A DNA stretch of 28,635 bases from JAHECQ01 sp047638695 (GCA_047638695.1 JBLINY010000056.1:1-28635), one strand, 5' to 3'; shown: positions 14,864 through 22,713, counted from the first letter of the stretch. Notes: generated by a model from the sequence alone, not told the origin. Numbers and translations: made by a program.

Positions 14864-15859
14864 ATGCCTGAGCGATCGCCAGTTGCTGCGGAAGACCCAC
14901 CGAGCGGACGCCTTCGTCGCCTTCGCGAGGAGCTGGATGACGAGCTACCCGGGATTGTCGCTCAGCTGGGCAGCCCCGGAGCGCTGCTCGACGAGCTTGA
15001 TTATGCGATGCGTCCGCCCGTTCACGAAGGGCGAGTCCCCACCTATGGAGCGATAGTGACGCCTGTGTCGGAGCCCATCGAGTGGGAGAGTCTGACGGGA
15101 ATCTCGGTGAGTCATCGACTCACTCGGGATCTTTCGAACGCTGCGACTCGTCGTTTTGCCGACGGAATGACGAGCTGGGTTGTTCGCCGAGACGACGCGA
15201 CGACCGAACTCGTGGTCTTCGATCGCTTGGTCAGCTCCGAGCGAGATCTTGTGATCGCCAGCGACAACTCTGGCGGAGTGCTGGTGCAGCGGCACCCGAC
15301 GGGGACGGTTCGGTTGGTCGGGCCATTCGGCGTTGTCCGTTCGACGCAGGGAGGGTGGCTTCACCAGCCGCCGGTCGAAGGCTGGCTCGATGCGGTTCGT
15401 GCCTGTCAGACCGATGAAGAGCAGCTTCTTCTGAAGCGCCTGTTGCGGTTTGCGGTTCATGATCTTGGATCGAGGCGGATTGGCGCGCTTCTTGTCTACC
15501 AAACGGCTCCCGCGCTCTCGGAGCGAGTCGAGGAACGACTACCCGCCCCGCCACCTCTGAGGCTCGAGCGGCCAGCGCACCTTGCTCCGCTTGGCCATGT
15601 CTTGACGCAGGTCGATGGCGCCGCCATTTTCAACGGCGAAGGAGTCTTGACTCATCTTGGGGTCCGGCTGGTGCCGAGTAGACGCGCCGAACAAGCCGTA
15701 GAGCCAATCGGGGGCACTCGGCACACAACGGCCCGTCGCTATAGCTTCGACGAGCCGGATGCTGTTGTGATTGCTGTGAGCGAGGACGGACCGGTCACCG
15801 TGTTCCGCCGCGGTGAGCTGCTCGGCCGTTCACGGCCCGCAGACTCGACCGCTATCTGA
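14864..15859 (+). CDS. DAC (DisA_N-type) domain protein, putative diadenylate cyclase
   Basis: A 331-residue protein whose C-terminal third matches the diadenylate cyclase fold. The DGA motif is at 251-253 (VDGAAIF), LGVRLVPS at 265-272, GTRHTTARRYS at 284-294, and a final strand AVVIAVSEDGPVTVF at 300-314. DAC enzymes condense two ATP into c-di-AMP using DGA and RHR. Here the second motif reads RHT, losing the last Arg. The first 235 residues are not a known DisA or CdaA partner region; they look soluble and mixed alpha/beta, without a membrane helix. It could therefore be a stand-alone sensor-cyclase or a nucleotide-binding relative that does not cyclise. ATG at 14864 lacks a clear ribosome site, and an in-frame ATG lies at 14819. 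Confidence 0.8.
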   Translation: MPERSPVAAEDPPSGRLRRLREELDDELPGIVAQLGSPGALLDELDYAMRPPVHEGRVPTYGAIVTPVSEPIEWESLTGISVSHRLTRDLSNAATRRFADGMTSWVVRRDDATTELVVFDRLVSSERDLVIASDNSGGVLVQRHPTGTVRLVGPFGVVRSTQGGWLHQPPVEGWLDAVRACQTDEEQLLLKRLLRFAVHDLGSRRIGALLVYQTAPALSERVEERLPAPPPLRLERPAHLAPLGHVLTQVDGAAIFNGEGVLTHLGVRLVPSRRAEQAVEPIGGTRHTTARRYSFDEPDAVVIAVSEDGPVTVFRRGELLGRSRPADSTAI

Positions 15860-15880
15860 GCTGTCGTTCGTCGGCGGACG

Positions 15881-16891
15881 TCAGAAGCCGAGGTTCTTGT
15901 CGACCACACCCTCGAACTCGCCCTTCGACTGGGCGTGACCCAGATTGCGGACGAAACGGGCCACGTTCTTGGGTGCCCGCAATTGGCTGGCGCCAGCGGT
16001 GTGCGGTGTCATCGCGACATTTCGGAGCTGGAACAGCTTGTGGTCGGCCGGGAGCGGTTCGCCGGGAGCAACGTCGAGGGCGGCGCCACCCAGATGGCCA
16101 GACTCGAGGGCGGCAACGAGAGGTTCGTCGGCGATGATCTCGCCTCGTGTCACGTTGACGATGTAGCTGCCGGGCTTCATTTTGGCGATCGTCTCGGTGT
16201 CGAACATCTGGTTGGTCTGGTCAGTGAGTGGCAGGCACACCGCCACGACGTCCGACTGGGCCAGAAGGTCGTCGATCCGGTCGAGCGGCCACACCTCGTC
16301 GACGCCGAACTCGGGGGTCAGCGATTCCGGAGCGGCCGGGAACTCGTCGACGGCGATGGTGTTCATGCCAAAGGCGACGGCCCGCTTGGCCATGCCCCGG
16401 CCGGTGCCGCCGAAGCCGAGCACGCCCATCGTGAGGCCTTCGAGCTCGATCTCCTGCCGGCGCATCGCTTCACGGTTCGCCCATGCCTCGGGGCCCAATT
16501 TGATGGCCGTGTGGATCTGGCGGGTGAGCGCTAGCAGCAGACCCATGCCGGTGTCGGCGAGATGGCCGCCTACGAGGCCCTTTTCGCCCGTGAGTACAAC
16601 GTCGGAGCTGATGAAGTCGGGAAACATGAACATGTCGACGCCCGAAGCGGTGGCATGTACCCACTTGAGTTTTGGCATGTCAGCAAAAAGTCGCTTGTTG
16701 AGAACGCCGAGAATTACCTCGGTGTCTGCCGCGTACTGGGCCGCCTCTTTAATGTTGGCGGCTACTTGGATGGTGCTGTCATTGGGTGCAGCCCGGCCGA
16801 TGTTGGCCAGATACTCGGGCTTGGCCTCGGGCATGGTGAGGCCCTCGATGACGAGGATGTTGGTTGGTCCGTCGAGCTGAACGCTGGTCAT
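15881..16891 (-). CDS. D-2-hydroxyacid dehydrogenase family protein
   Basis: The protein is 336 residues, of the D-isomer-specific 2-hydroxyacid dehydrogenase fold. The nucleotide-binding LGFGGTGRGMA is at 158-168. The catalytic triad is Arg249 (NVTRGE), Glu278 (APGEPL) and His297 (TPHTAG). It would reduce a 2-ketoacid to the D-hydroxyacid with NAD(P)H, or the reverse; the substrate is unknown. I use ATG at 16891 because it starts 10 bases after the stop of the upstream flavoprotein gene, whereas the open frame to 16921 overlaps that gene. It is the last gene of the minus-strand run starting at 18648 and converges with the DAC gene, leaving 21 bases. Confidence 0.92.
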   Translation of the reverse strand: MTSVQLDGPTNILVIEGLTMPEAKPEYLANIGRAAPNDSTIQVAANIKEAAQYAADTEVILGVLNKRLFADMPKLKWVHATASGVDMFMFPDFISSDVVLTGEKGLVGGHLADTGMGLLLALTRQIHTAIKLGPEAWANREAMRRQEIELEGLTMGVLGFGGTGRGMAKRAVAFGMNTIAVDEFPAAPESLTPEFGVDEVWPLDRIDDLLAQSDVVAVCLPLTDQTNQMFDTETIAKMKPGSYIVNVTRGEIIADEPLVAALESGHLGGAALDVAPGEPLPADHKLFQLRNVAMTPHTAGASQLRAPKNVARFVRNLGHAQSKGEFEGVVDKNLGF

Positions 16892-16901
16892 ATTTCTGAA
16901 C

Positions 16902-17591
16902 TTAGTAGAGGTTGTTCGCAACGTCGTGGTCGATCATCTCTTGCATCTGCTCCAGGGTCACCCCGGCAGACGCGTTCTGATCGACCATGGCCTTGGCCAA
17001 CCCGGAAACGGCGGTTGGATTCGTTGTCAGATCTGGTGAGTTCCACAGCTGCGATCGGATGACACACTTCGCGCAATGCAGCATGGCGTCCTCGACCTCG
17101 ACGATGAGTGCCAACTTTGGCGGACGGCCAACTTCTTTTCCGGGGAGCGCGACGGTCATCGAGTCGAGCAAATCCTGGTCGGCCACAATCGTGGCTCGGC
17201 CGGCAACCCGCATGGTGGTCTGTACGCCGGGGACGAGGAAAATGAGACCGACGTGTGGGTGCTTCAAGACGTTGGTGAAGGTGTCGGCGCGGTGATTGCC
17301 GGGTCGTTCGGGGATGGCCAGGGTTTTCTCATCGAGGATCTTCACAAAGCCGGGTGGGTCGCCCTTCGGCGACACGTCGAAGCGGCCCTCGCCATCACTC
17401 GATGCGATGAGCACAAAAGGCGATCGTTCGATGAAGGAACGGCAATGCTCGTCGATGTGGTCGATGCTCTTTTCGGCCACGATCGGCCGAGGGGGCCGGA
17501 TGATGGCCCGAAGTTCGTCTTCGTTGACGATTCGATTGCTGAACCGCTCGGTACTACTGAACTGCTCTGTCTGGCTATGCGTTCTGCTCAT
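16902..17591 (-). CDS. PPOX-class flavoprotein (pyridoxamine 5'-phosphate oxidase family)
   Basis: The protein is 229 residues. After a polar N-terminus, the split-barrel flavin domain shows SPFVLIASSDGEGRFDVSPK, then GDPPGFVKILDEKTLAIPER and PGNHRADTFTNVLKHPHVGL. The final LHCAKCVIRSQLW block marks the group of FMN-dependent PPOX proteins related to MSMEG_1061/DR_2398. These bind FMN or F420 and their substrates are mostly unknown. ATG at 17591 has a fine AGGGGG ribosome site six bases upstream; upstream frame extension to 17639 lies in the DinB-like gene's 3' end. Gaps of 28 bases to the DinB-like gene and 10 to the dehydrogenase indicate an operon. Confidence 0.9.
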   Translation of the reverse strand: MSRTHSQTEQFSSTERFSNRIVNEDELRAIIRPPRPIVAEKSIDHIDEHCRSFIERSPFVLIASSDGEGRFDVSPKGDPPGFVKILDEKTLAIPERPGNHRADTFTNVLKHPHVGLIFLVPGVQTTMRVAGRATIVADQDLLDSMTVALPGKEVGRPPKLALIVEVEDAMLHCAKCVIRSQLWNSPDLTTNPTAVSGLAKAMVDQNASAGVTLEQMQEMIDHDVANNLY

Positions 17592-17619
17592 TGAGGCCCC
17601 CTGGGTGAGGGCCAGTCTG

Positions 17620-18159
17620 TCAGGTGTTGCCCAGCGCAATGATGGGATAGCCCTCGATCAGGCTGAGGAGTTCCGAGGAAGGGAGGTCGGGGAGTGTTCG
17701 CCCGAACTGTTCGGTGCGTAGTTCGGCGATCCAGGTCGAGTGTTGGTATTCGTGATTGATGATGGCCGTCAGCATGGTGCTGCCGATGACTGCCAGCTGT
17801 TGGGGCGCTCCGACATCGCCGGATGCGATCTTCGTGGCGGTCGTATTCACCCGTTCGGCGACTGCCGTGCGGAACTCGTTGATCTGGTCGATGCTCGGAA
17901 GCTCACCACGGTCTCGCACCGGAGTCGCTGAGTCGGCCAGTCGCTCAAGCAAGGGATCGACGGGAGGTTCGGCCGCCGTGAGGTTGCGCATCATGAAGTG
18001 AGCGACGGCGGGTTGGTGGGCAAGGTGCCAGCCGGCGCCGCTTGCGTCTTCGTCGGCCCGCCAGTGAACTTCGTCCTCCGACAGGTCCAGCCAGAGCGTG
18101 TCCGTGTAGTCGAGGGCTCGCTGGTATTCGACCAACAGATCCTCGATGGTTGGCAACAT
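17620..18159 (-). CDS. DinB-like (DUF664/DinB_2) four-helix metal-binding protein
   Basis: The protein is 179 residues. A helical-bundle pattern with histidines is placed as in the DinB/YfiT group: GWHLAHQPAVAHFMM (His45, His48, His54) and INHEYQHSTWIAEL (His136, His140). Members include thiol-dependent S-transferases using mycothiol or bacillithiol; this one's activity is unknown. An uninterrupted frame runs upstream into the amine-oxidase remnant and could be read as a 342-residue fusion. I place the start at ATG 18159 because AAGGAG lies 8 bases upstream and the ATG overlaps the natural stop (TGATG) of the oxidase frame. It is unrelated to the DNA polymerase also named DinB at 24429. Confidence 0.82.
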   Translation of the reverse strand: MLPTIEDLLVEYQRALDYTDTLWLDLSEDEVHWRADEDASGAGWHLAHQPAVAHFMMRNLTAAEPPVDPLLERLADSATPVRDRGELPSIDQINEFRTAVAERVNTTATKIASGDVGAPQQLAVIGSTMLTAIINHEYQHSTWIAELRTEQFGRTLPDLPSSELLSLIEGYPIIALGNT

Positions 18160-18648
18160 CAGATGTGCTCCTTCGTTAGGTAATCGACCGTACGCTGCGC
18201 TGCCGCCAGCGCCCCCTCGATGTGGCCAGCTGACACCGCTGAAGTCTCGGTGGAGCTCCCAGAAGAGTCGGCCGTCCCACATGGGCTGACGCAGCGACGC
18301 TGATCCGAACAGTTGATAGTTGACGTGTTCGTGGACGTCCGGTGGTGAGGTGAATTCCTCGACTCGCCAATCGCAGACTTCGACACGCAACGGTGAGACG
18401 GCCCGCCATTGGTCGTGCACCGGGAGGGCCAGTGTTCGCATCAGGCTGGCGACACGCTGTTCGTCGGGCCAGAACCAGGTGGCCCCGAGGTCGAGCGCTC
18501 GGTCGTCGATGGTTAGCGATCGCAGGCGACCACCGACGGTAGGGCGAGCTTCAAACAGGGCGACTTCGACGCCGGCGGCGATCAGCCCCGGAGCCGTTGC
18601 CAGGCCGCTAATGCCTCCGCCGACGATGGCGACTCGACCGATAGTCAT
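18159..18648 (-). pseudogene. Flavin-containing amine oxidase remnant, internally deleted and frameshifted
   Basis: The N-terminus is a good FAD-binding Rossmann start: VAIVGGGISGLATAPGLIAA, a Glu in FEARPTVGGR, and LDLGATWFWPDEQRV. At about residue 85 (VHDQW) the sequence jumps to what is normally the C-terminal part (FTSPPDVHEHVNYQLFGSAS, MWDGRLFW). The central substrate and FAD-lid region, some 200 residues, is missing. At about 18247-18260 one extra base shifts the frame. The family's last motif resumes in the other frame as STETSAVSAGHIEGAL and ends at a TGA (18159-18161) overlapping the DinB-like ATG. Full-length relatives are about 400-450 residues. It is probably non-functional. It heads the four-gene minus-strand unit and is divergent from a LysR gene. 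Confidence 0.8.
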
Positions 18649-18697
18649 GGCCTGTACTCTAGGATCAGCTCACATAGTTCCAAAGGGGGTGGTTGCT

Positions 18698-19669
18698 ATG
18701 ACACCTATAGGTTTTACTTATGGGCTGGACCTCAGTTATGTTCAGCTTCAATACGCCCTGAGCGCGGCAGAGTGTGGCTCGTTCTCCTCTGCTGCTCGTC
18801 TTTGCGGTGTCTCCCAGCCTGCTCTGTCGAGCGGGGTTGCAGCCTTGGAACGGACGTTGCGGATGACCCTGTTCCAGCGGGGAGCGGGCGGTGTTGAGCT
18901 CACCGATGCAGGGCAGACGCTGTTGCCGTTGCTTCGGGCCACCGTCACCAACGTCGATCACCTGGTGAGCGCGGCCCACCAACTGGCCGAACAACGTCCC
19001 GCCTTCCGTCTTGGGGTCTCGCCCCTCGTTTCGCCGGATCTGATTGCCGGTGTCTTCGCTGCTGCCCGTTTGGTCCGTAGCGACACGCCGATAGCCGTGA
19101 CCGAAGCCAATCTGGATGAGCTCGAGAGGGCGCTGCTTGCTGGGCGTCTTGACCTTACGCTGACTCCGTCGGTCGGTGGCGACCACGATGATCTGTTGCG
19201 TCGCCACATCCGGAGCGAACCGCTTTGTTACATCGCGGTCGGAGACGGCGAAAGGTTTGGAGCGGTCGGAGAGGGCGAAAGGTTTGGAGCGGTCGGAGAC
19301 GGAACGGTAAGTGGAGAACAGAGCGGGTCAGGTCGGACGCAGTTGGCCGATGTGGTGGGCCGAACGTTTGTGTTGCTGGCCGAGGGTTGTGGTCTCACGT
19401 TGTTTACACGGTCGGCGATCGAAGCGGCGGGTGGAGAGCTGCACGCCCACGACGTGCGGGCAACGAGCTACCAACGGTTGTTTGATTGGGCTGATCTCGG
19501 TCTGGGTGATGTTCTGGTTCCCGAGTCGAAGGTTCCGGCCGGTCGAGTGTCGAACGGAGTGTTCGATGGTGACGAACAGGTCGAGATCGGTTTCGAGGCG
19601 CGGTGGCGGCGTCGATCTGACGGCGATCCACAAATCACCGCCATCGTCACCGCTCTGAGTACCTCGTGA
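18698..19669 (+). CDS. LysR-family transcriptional regulator with in-frame repeat insertion
   Basis: The protein is 323 residues. The N-terminal winged helix-turn-helix spans about 13-70 (LQYALSAAECGSFSSAARLC, VSQPALSSGVAALE, LFQRG). The C-terminal effector domain (AFRLGVSPLVSPDLIAGV onward, FVLLAEGCGL) resembles the OxyR-like branch. Two copies of AVGDGERFG-type nonapeptide plus part of a third sit at about residues 180-202, between two strands of the effector domain. Relatives usually have a short loop there. ATG at 18698 has AAAGGGGG upstream. It is divergent from the amine oxidase remnant across 49 bases, the classic LysR layout, so it probably controls the 18648-15881 run. Its original target operon's first gene is now damaged. 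Confidence 0.9.
   Translation: MTPIGFTYGLDLSYVQLQYALSAAECGSFSSAARLCGVSQPALSSGVAALERTLRMTLFQRGAGGVELTDAGQTLLPLLRATVTNVDHLVSAAHQLAEQRPAFRLGVSPLVSPDLIAGVFAAARLVRSDTPIAVTEANLDELERALLAGRLDLTLTPSVGGDHDDLLRRHIRSEPLCYIAVGDGERFGAVGEGERFGAVGDGTVSGEQSGSGRTQLADVVGRTFVLLAEGCGLTLFTRSAIEAAGGELHAHDVRATSYQRLFDWADLGLGDVLVPESKVPAGRVSNGVFDGDEQVEIGFEARWRRRSDGDPQITAIVTALSTS
19235..19305 (+). repeat. 27-bp in-frame tandem repeat inside the LysR gene
   Basis: Units at 19235-19261 and 19262-19288 differ by one base (GACGGC versus GAGGGC). A partial third copy runs from 19289 to about 19305. They encode AVGDGERFG, AVGEGERFG and AVGDG in the effector domain. The near identity suggests a young duplication that kept the frame. 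Confidence 0.93.
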
Positions 19670-19827
19670 GCTGGGCTTCTCAGAGCTGCTGGGTCAACCA
19701 GGGAGCCCTGTCGCCTCGATTCGTGTTGAAAGTGGCGCCGCGGTTCGCTGCTGACGAGCGATAGCGCGAACATCGTTCTTCTCGCCGTCGGTATCTTGGC
19801 CGGCGCACCAAATCAAGGGGAAACGAC

Positions 19828-20976
19828 ATGGGTGGTCCACTCGAAGGTTTCAAAGTGATCGAGTTGGCGGGCATCGGGCCTGGTCCAATGTGCGCCATGC
19901 TGTTGTCAGACCTCGGTGCCGAGGTCATCCGCATCGACCGCCTCGAGGCGGCCGATCTCGGGGTGCCGCGACGAGGCCGCCAGTTCGATGTTCTGAACCG
20001 AGGGCGCCGATCTCTTGGCGTCGACCTCAAAAGCCCCGAGGGCGTCGAGACTGTCTTGCGCATGGTCGAGCAGGCCGATGCTCTCATCGAGGGGTTCCGG
20101 CCAAAGGTCACCGACCGGCTGGGTCTCGGGCCTGACGTGTGTCACGAGCGTAACCCTCGGCTCGTCTACGGCCGTATGACAGGTTGGGGGCAAGACGGTC
20201 CGTTGGCTATGGCTGCCGGTCACGACATCAACTACATCGCTCTCACCGGTGCCCTTTCGGCCATTGGTGTCGCTGGTGGTCAGCCGGTGCCTCCGCTGAA
20301 CCTAGTCGGCGATTTCGGCGGCGGTGCGTTGTACCTGGCGTTCGGTGTTTGTGCCGCACTGCTCGAAGCTCAGAAGTCGGGGCAGGGACAGGTGATCGAT
20401 GCGGCCATGATTGATGGCGCCGCCTCGTTAAGTGCGGCGATCTATGGGCTCCATGGATCGGGCATGTGGAATCCCGAGCGAGGCACGAACGTCCTCGACA
20501 CGGGCGCCCATTTTTACGGTACCTACGAGTGCGCCGATGGAGAGTGGATCTCGATTGGTTCGATCGAGAAGAAGTTCCACGACATCTTGCTCGAGAAGCT
20601 GGGACTTGCCGAAAGTGACATCCCGGACCGCATGGATCGAGAACGGTGGGTCGAACACAAGAAGATGCTCACCGGCTTGTTCCTTGAGAAGACCCGCGCC
20701 GAATGGTGCGAGATCATGGAAGGCAGCGACGTGTGCTTCGCTCCGGTGCTCTCGATGGCCGAGGCACCCGAGCACCCACACATGAAAGCCCGTGGCACCT
20801 TCATCGAGCTCGAGGGGGTTGTTCAGCCGGGTCCCGCGCCTCGATTCAGTCGTACACCTGGGGCCGTGCAGGGGCCGGTGCCGGCGCCGGGTGAACACAC
20901 CGACGCCGTTCTGGGCGATTGGGGTTGGGCCGAGGCTGAAATTGCGGCGCTCCGATCCGCTGGCGCGGTCGGGTGA
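19828..20976 (+). CDS. mcr: Alpha-methylacyl-CoA racemase (CoA-transferase family III fold)
   Basis: The protein is 382 residues. The N-terminal family III start is GFKVIELAGIGPGPMCAMLL. His132 in GHDINY, Asp162 in GDFGGG and Glu247 in GSIEKKF each sit six positions after His126, Asp156 and Glu241, the catalytic residues I recall for the Mycobacterium tuberculosis racemase MCR. The match of all three supports a racemase rather than a CoA-transferase. It would interconvert (2R)- and (2S)-2-methylacyl-CoA, opening branched-chain or sterol side-chain beta-oxidation. ATG at 19828 has AAGGGG 8 bases upstream. It shares a GTGA stop/start overlap with the RidA-like gene and is probably co-translated. 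Confidence 0.93.
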   Translation: MGGPLEGFKVIELAGIGPGPMCAMLLSDLGAEVIRIDRLEAADLGVPRRGRQFDVLNRGRRSLGVDLKSPEGVETVLRMVEQADALIEGFRPKVTDRLGLGPDVCHERNPRLVYGRMTGWGQDGPLAMAAGHDINYIALTGALSAIGVAGGQPVPPLNLVGDFGGGALYLAFGVCAALLEAQKSGQGQVIDAAMIDGAASLSAAIYGLHGSGMWNPERGTNVLDTGAHFYGTYECADGEWISIGSIEKKFHDILLEKLGLAESDIPDRMDRERWVEHKKMLTGLFLEKTRAEWCEIMEGSDVCFAPVLSMAEAPEHPHMKARGTFIELEGVVQPGPAPRFSRTPGAVQGPVPAPGEHTDAVLGDWGWAEAEIAALRSAGAVG

Positions 20977-21794
20977 GTTCCGTCCCGAGCAGCACGGTCC
21001 CGAGTAACCCCGTCCCGAGTAACACCGTCCCGAGTAATACCGTCGCCAACGAGGCGGGCAACTACCGCTTCGTCCCCGGGATCTCGCCTTACTCGGGCGG
21101 GGTGCGCGCTGATGCCGGCTACCGGATCGTGCACACCACTCTGCGAACGCCGCCGCCGTGGCAGCAGGGTTTCGCTTCTGCCGACGGTGTCATCGGCGCA
21201 GCTGGCCGTGACATTGCCTCGCTCTGCTCGGTCGAGCTGCGGTGCCCGCAGCCTCATTCGTTCGATGGATTCATCGAGTTCAACGACGAGTATCGACAGG
21301 CCCTCAGTAGCCGAGACTTACTCCTCACCGGTGGGGTGAATCCGGTGGCGCGTACGAACGTGGCCCCGGTTGTTTCGCCGCCGGCCGCCACCACGATGTT
21401 CGGGTTCGGCTACACCGATACTGACCCGTGGGAAGACGGATCGCCATCCTTTGTGATTGCGGGCGCCGGCGATATTCGTGACCAGTCTGAGCTGACGCCT
21501 GAGGCCATTGTGCGCGCCGGTGATCTGTGGGCCGACGCTGGCGCGCAGCGAGCGGGGGTGGTGCTGGACGAGATGGAAGCCCGGATGGCGGCGCTCGAGG
21601 TGTCGTGGACCGATGCCACGATGGTCGACATTTACTGCGCCGAGTCGGTGCACGGGGTGCTTGAGTCGGTTGTGCTTGCTCGCATGGGGTCGGCTGCCGG
21701 CCTCGGCGTGCATTGGCACCTGGCCGCTCCGCCGATCGCTGGCCTCACGTTCGAGATGGACCTGCGGGGCGGGACGGTCGAGCATTGGGTCTAA
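20973..21794 (+). CDS. RidA/YjgF-like protein with repetitive N-terminus
   Basis: The protein is 273 residues. Its first 25 or so are VPSNT-type pentapeptides, low in complexity and probably disordered. The rest looks like one or two RidA-type folds: NYRFVPGISPYSGGVR opens the first, and the second contains AGDLWADAGAQRAGVVLDEM and a TDATMVDIYCAES strand like that of RidA proteins. RidA members hydrolyse reactive enamine/imine intermediates or act in ring-cleavage pathways. No precise role is claimed, and the identification rests on short motifs. GTG at 20973 overlaps the racemase stop (GTGA). A start at a later codon would remove the repeats, but no better ribosome site is seen. Confidence 0.65.
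   Translation: MSSVPSSTVPSNPVPSNTVPSNTVANEAGNYRFVPGISPYSGGVRADAGYRIVHTTLRTPPPWQQGFASADGVIGAAGRDIASLCSVELRCPQPHSFDGFIEFNDEYRQALSSRDLLLTGGVNPVARTNVAPVVSPPAATTMFGFGYTDTDPWEDGSPSFVIAGAGDIRDQSELTPEAIVRAGDLWADAGAQRAGVVLDEMEARMAALEVSWTDATMVDIYCAESVHGVLESVVLARMGSAAGLGVHWHLAAPPIAGLTFEMDLRGGTVEHWV
20981..21040 (+). repeat. 15-bp in-frame tandem repeat, four copies
   Basis: Units at 20981-20995, 20996-21010, 21011-21025 and 21026-21040 follow CGTCCCGAGTAACAC with one to four changes. They encode VPSST, VPSNP, VPSNT and VPSNT at the start of the RidA-like protein, directly after the stop of the racemase gene. Confidence 0.93.
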
Positions 21795-21843
21795 CCTGCG
21801 GCTTAACGCGAATGCCCCCAAATACCTCACAGAAAGGGCTGTC

Positions 21844-22713
21844 GTGACAATTCCCGCGACCTTCCGAGCTTTTCCCGACCGCATTGAACTCTCCGGAATT
21901 CGGGCGACGGGCACAATTGGTGTCCTTCCCGAAGAGCAGGCAAGGGCTCAACCTTTCGAAGTCGACATCGTGATTGAACTCGATGTCCGGAATGCGGCCC
22001 GCACCGACGACCTCGAGCAAACCGTGAACTATGCGGCTGCGATCACCATGGCAACAAAGGTGATCGAGTCAGAAGCAACTCTGCTGCTCGAGCGGGTTGC
22101 CACCCGAATAGCAGAAGAGATCCTGGGCTTGGCCCGCGTCGATTCGGTTGAGGTCGTCGTCCGCAAGCTTCGTCCGCCGGTGCCCGAGGACATCGCGTCG
22201 ACAGGGGTCCGGGTCACCCGGCGCCGGGCCGATCTGTATGTCGCACCACGGCAGAGCGTGCCGGCCTATATCGCGCTCGGCAGCAACCTCGGCGACCGAA
22301 GAGAGAACCTCCGCTTCGGGGCGCGCAATCTTCCCGGCTTGATTGCCTTGTCCGGGGTGTACGAGACCGCACCCGTTGGCGGTCCCGAGCAAGGCGCCTA
22401 CCTCAACGTGGTTGCCCGCATCGAGACCGAGCAGCATCCCTTCGAACTGCTCGAAACCTGCTTGGCCATCGAAGCCGGTGCCGGGCGAGAACGCACCGTG
22501 CGGTGGGGTGCCCGCACCCTCGACCTCGACGTGTTGTTGTGGGGTGACGCCACCATTGAGTCCCAGACGCTGACGGTGCCGCATCCCCGTATGTGGGAGC
22601 GTCGATTTGTGCTGCAACCGCTCAACGACCTGGCCCCCGAGCTACTGCCCGACGACTGGGATCAGCGTCTACCGGCCGGGGGCGTTACTCGTGTCGACGA
22701 TCTCGAGATCTGA
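21844..22713 (+). CDS. folBK: Bifunctional dihydroneopterin aldolase / HPPK (FolB-FolK fusion)
   Basis: The protein is 289 residues with two complete enzymes in pathway order. FolB occupies about 10-128: IRATGTIGVLPEEQARAQPF with the conserved Glu-rich turn, NYAA at 62-65, and Lys108 in VVVRKLRPP. FolK occupies about 140-280: AYIALGSNLGDRRENL, YETAPVG, and WGARTLDLDVLLW with metal-binding Asp227 and Asp229, then VPHPRM and RRFVLQPLNDLAP. FolB cleaves 7,8-dihydroneopterin to 6-hydroxymethyldihydropterin, which FolK pyrophosphorylates for dihydropteroate synthase. GTG at 21844 has AAAGGG six bases upstream. It converges with the DHPS-like gene, and their 3' ends overlap by 29 bases. folE and a canonical folP are not in this window. 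Confidence 0.95.
   Translation: MTIPATFRAFPDRIELSGIRATGTIGVLPEEQARAQPFEVDIVIELDVRNAARTDDLEQTVNYAAAITMATKVIESEATLLLERVATRIAEEILGLARVDSVEVVVRKLRPPVPEDIASTGVRVTRRRADLYVAPRQSVPAYIALGSNLGDRRENLRFGARNLPGLIALSGVYETAPVGGPEQGAYLNVVARIETEQHPFELLETCLAIEAGAGRERTVRWGARTLDLDVLLWGDATIESQTLTVPHPRMWERRFVLQPLNDLAPELLPDDWDQRLPAGGVTRVDDLEI

Noticed and set aside
17620..18648. Genuine FAD-oxidoreductase/DinB fusion protein
   Set aside because: The oxidase C-terminal motif continues in another frame to a stop overlapping a well-placed DinB-like start, so the single frame is best explained by an indel. It is kept as a finding because translation of the chimera is possible.
20823..21257. Minus-strand ORF with repeats of GDGVTRD
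   Set aside because: It is an antisense reading of the 15-bp repeats at the start of the RidA-like gene, with no ribosome site or family pattern.
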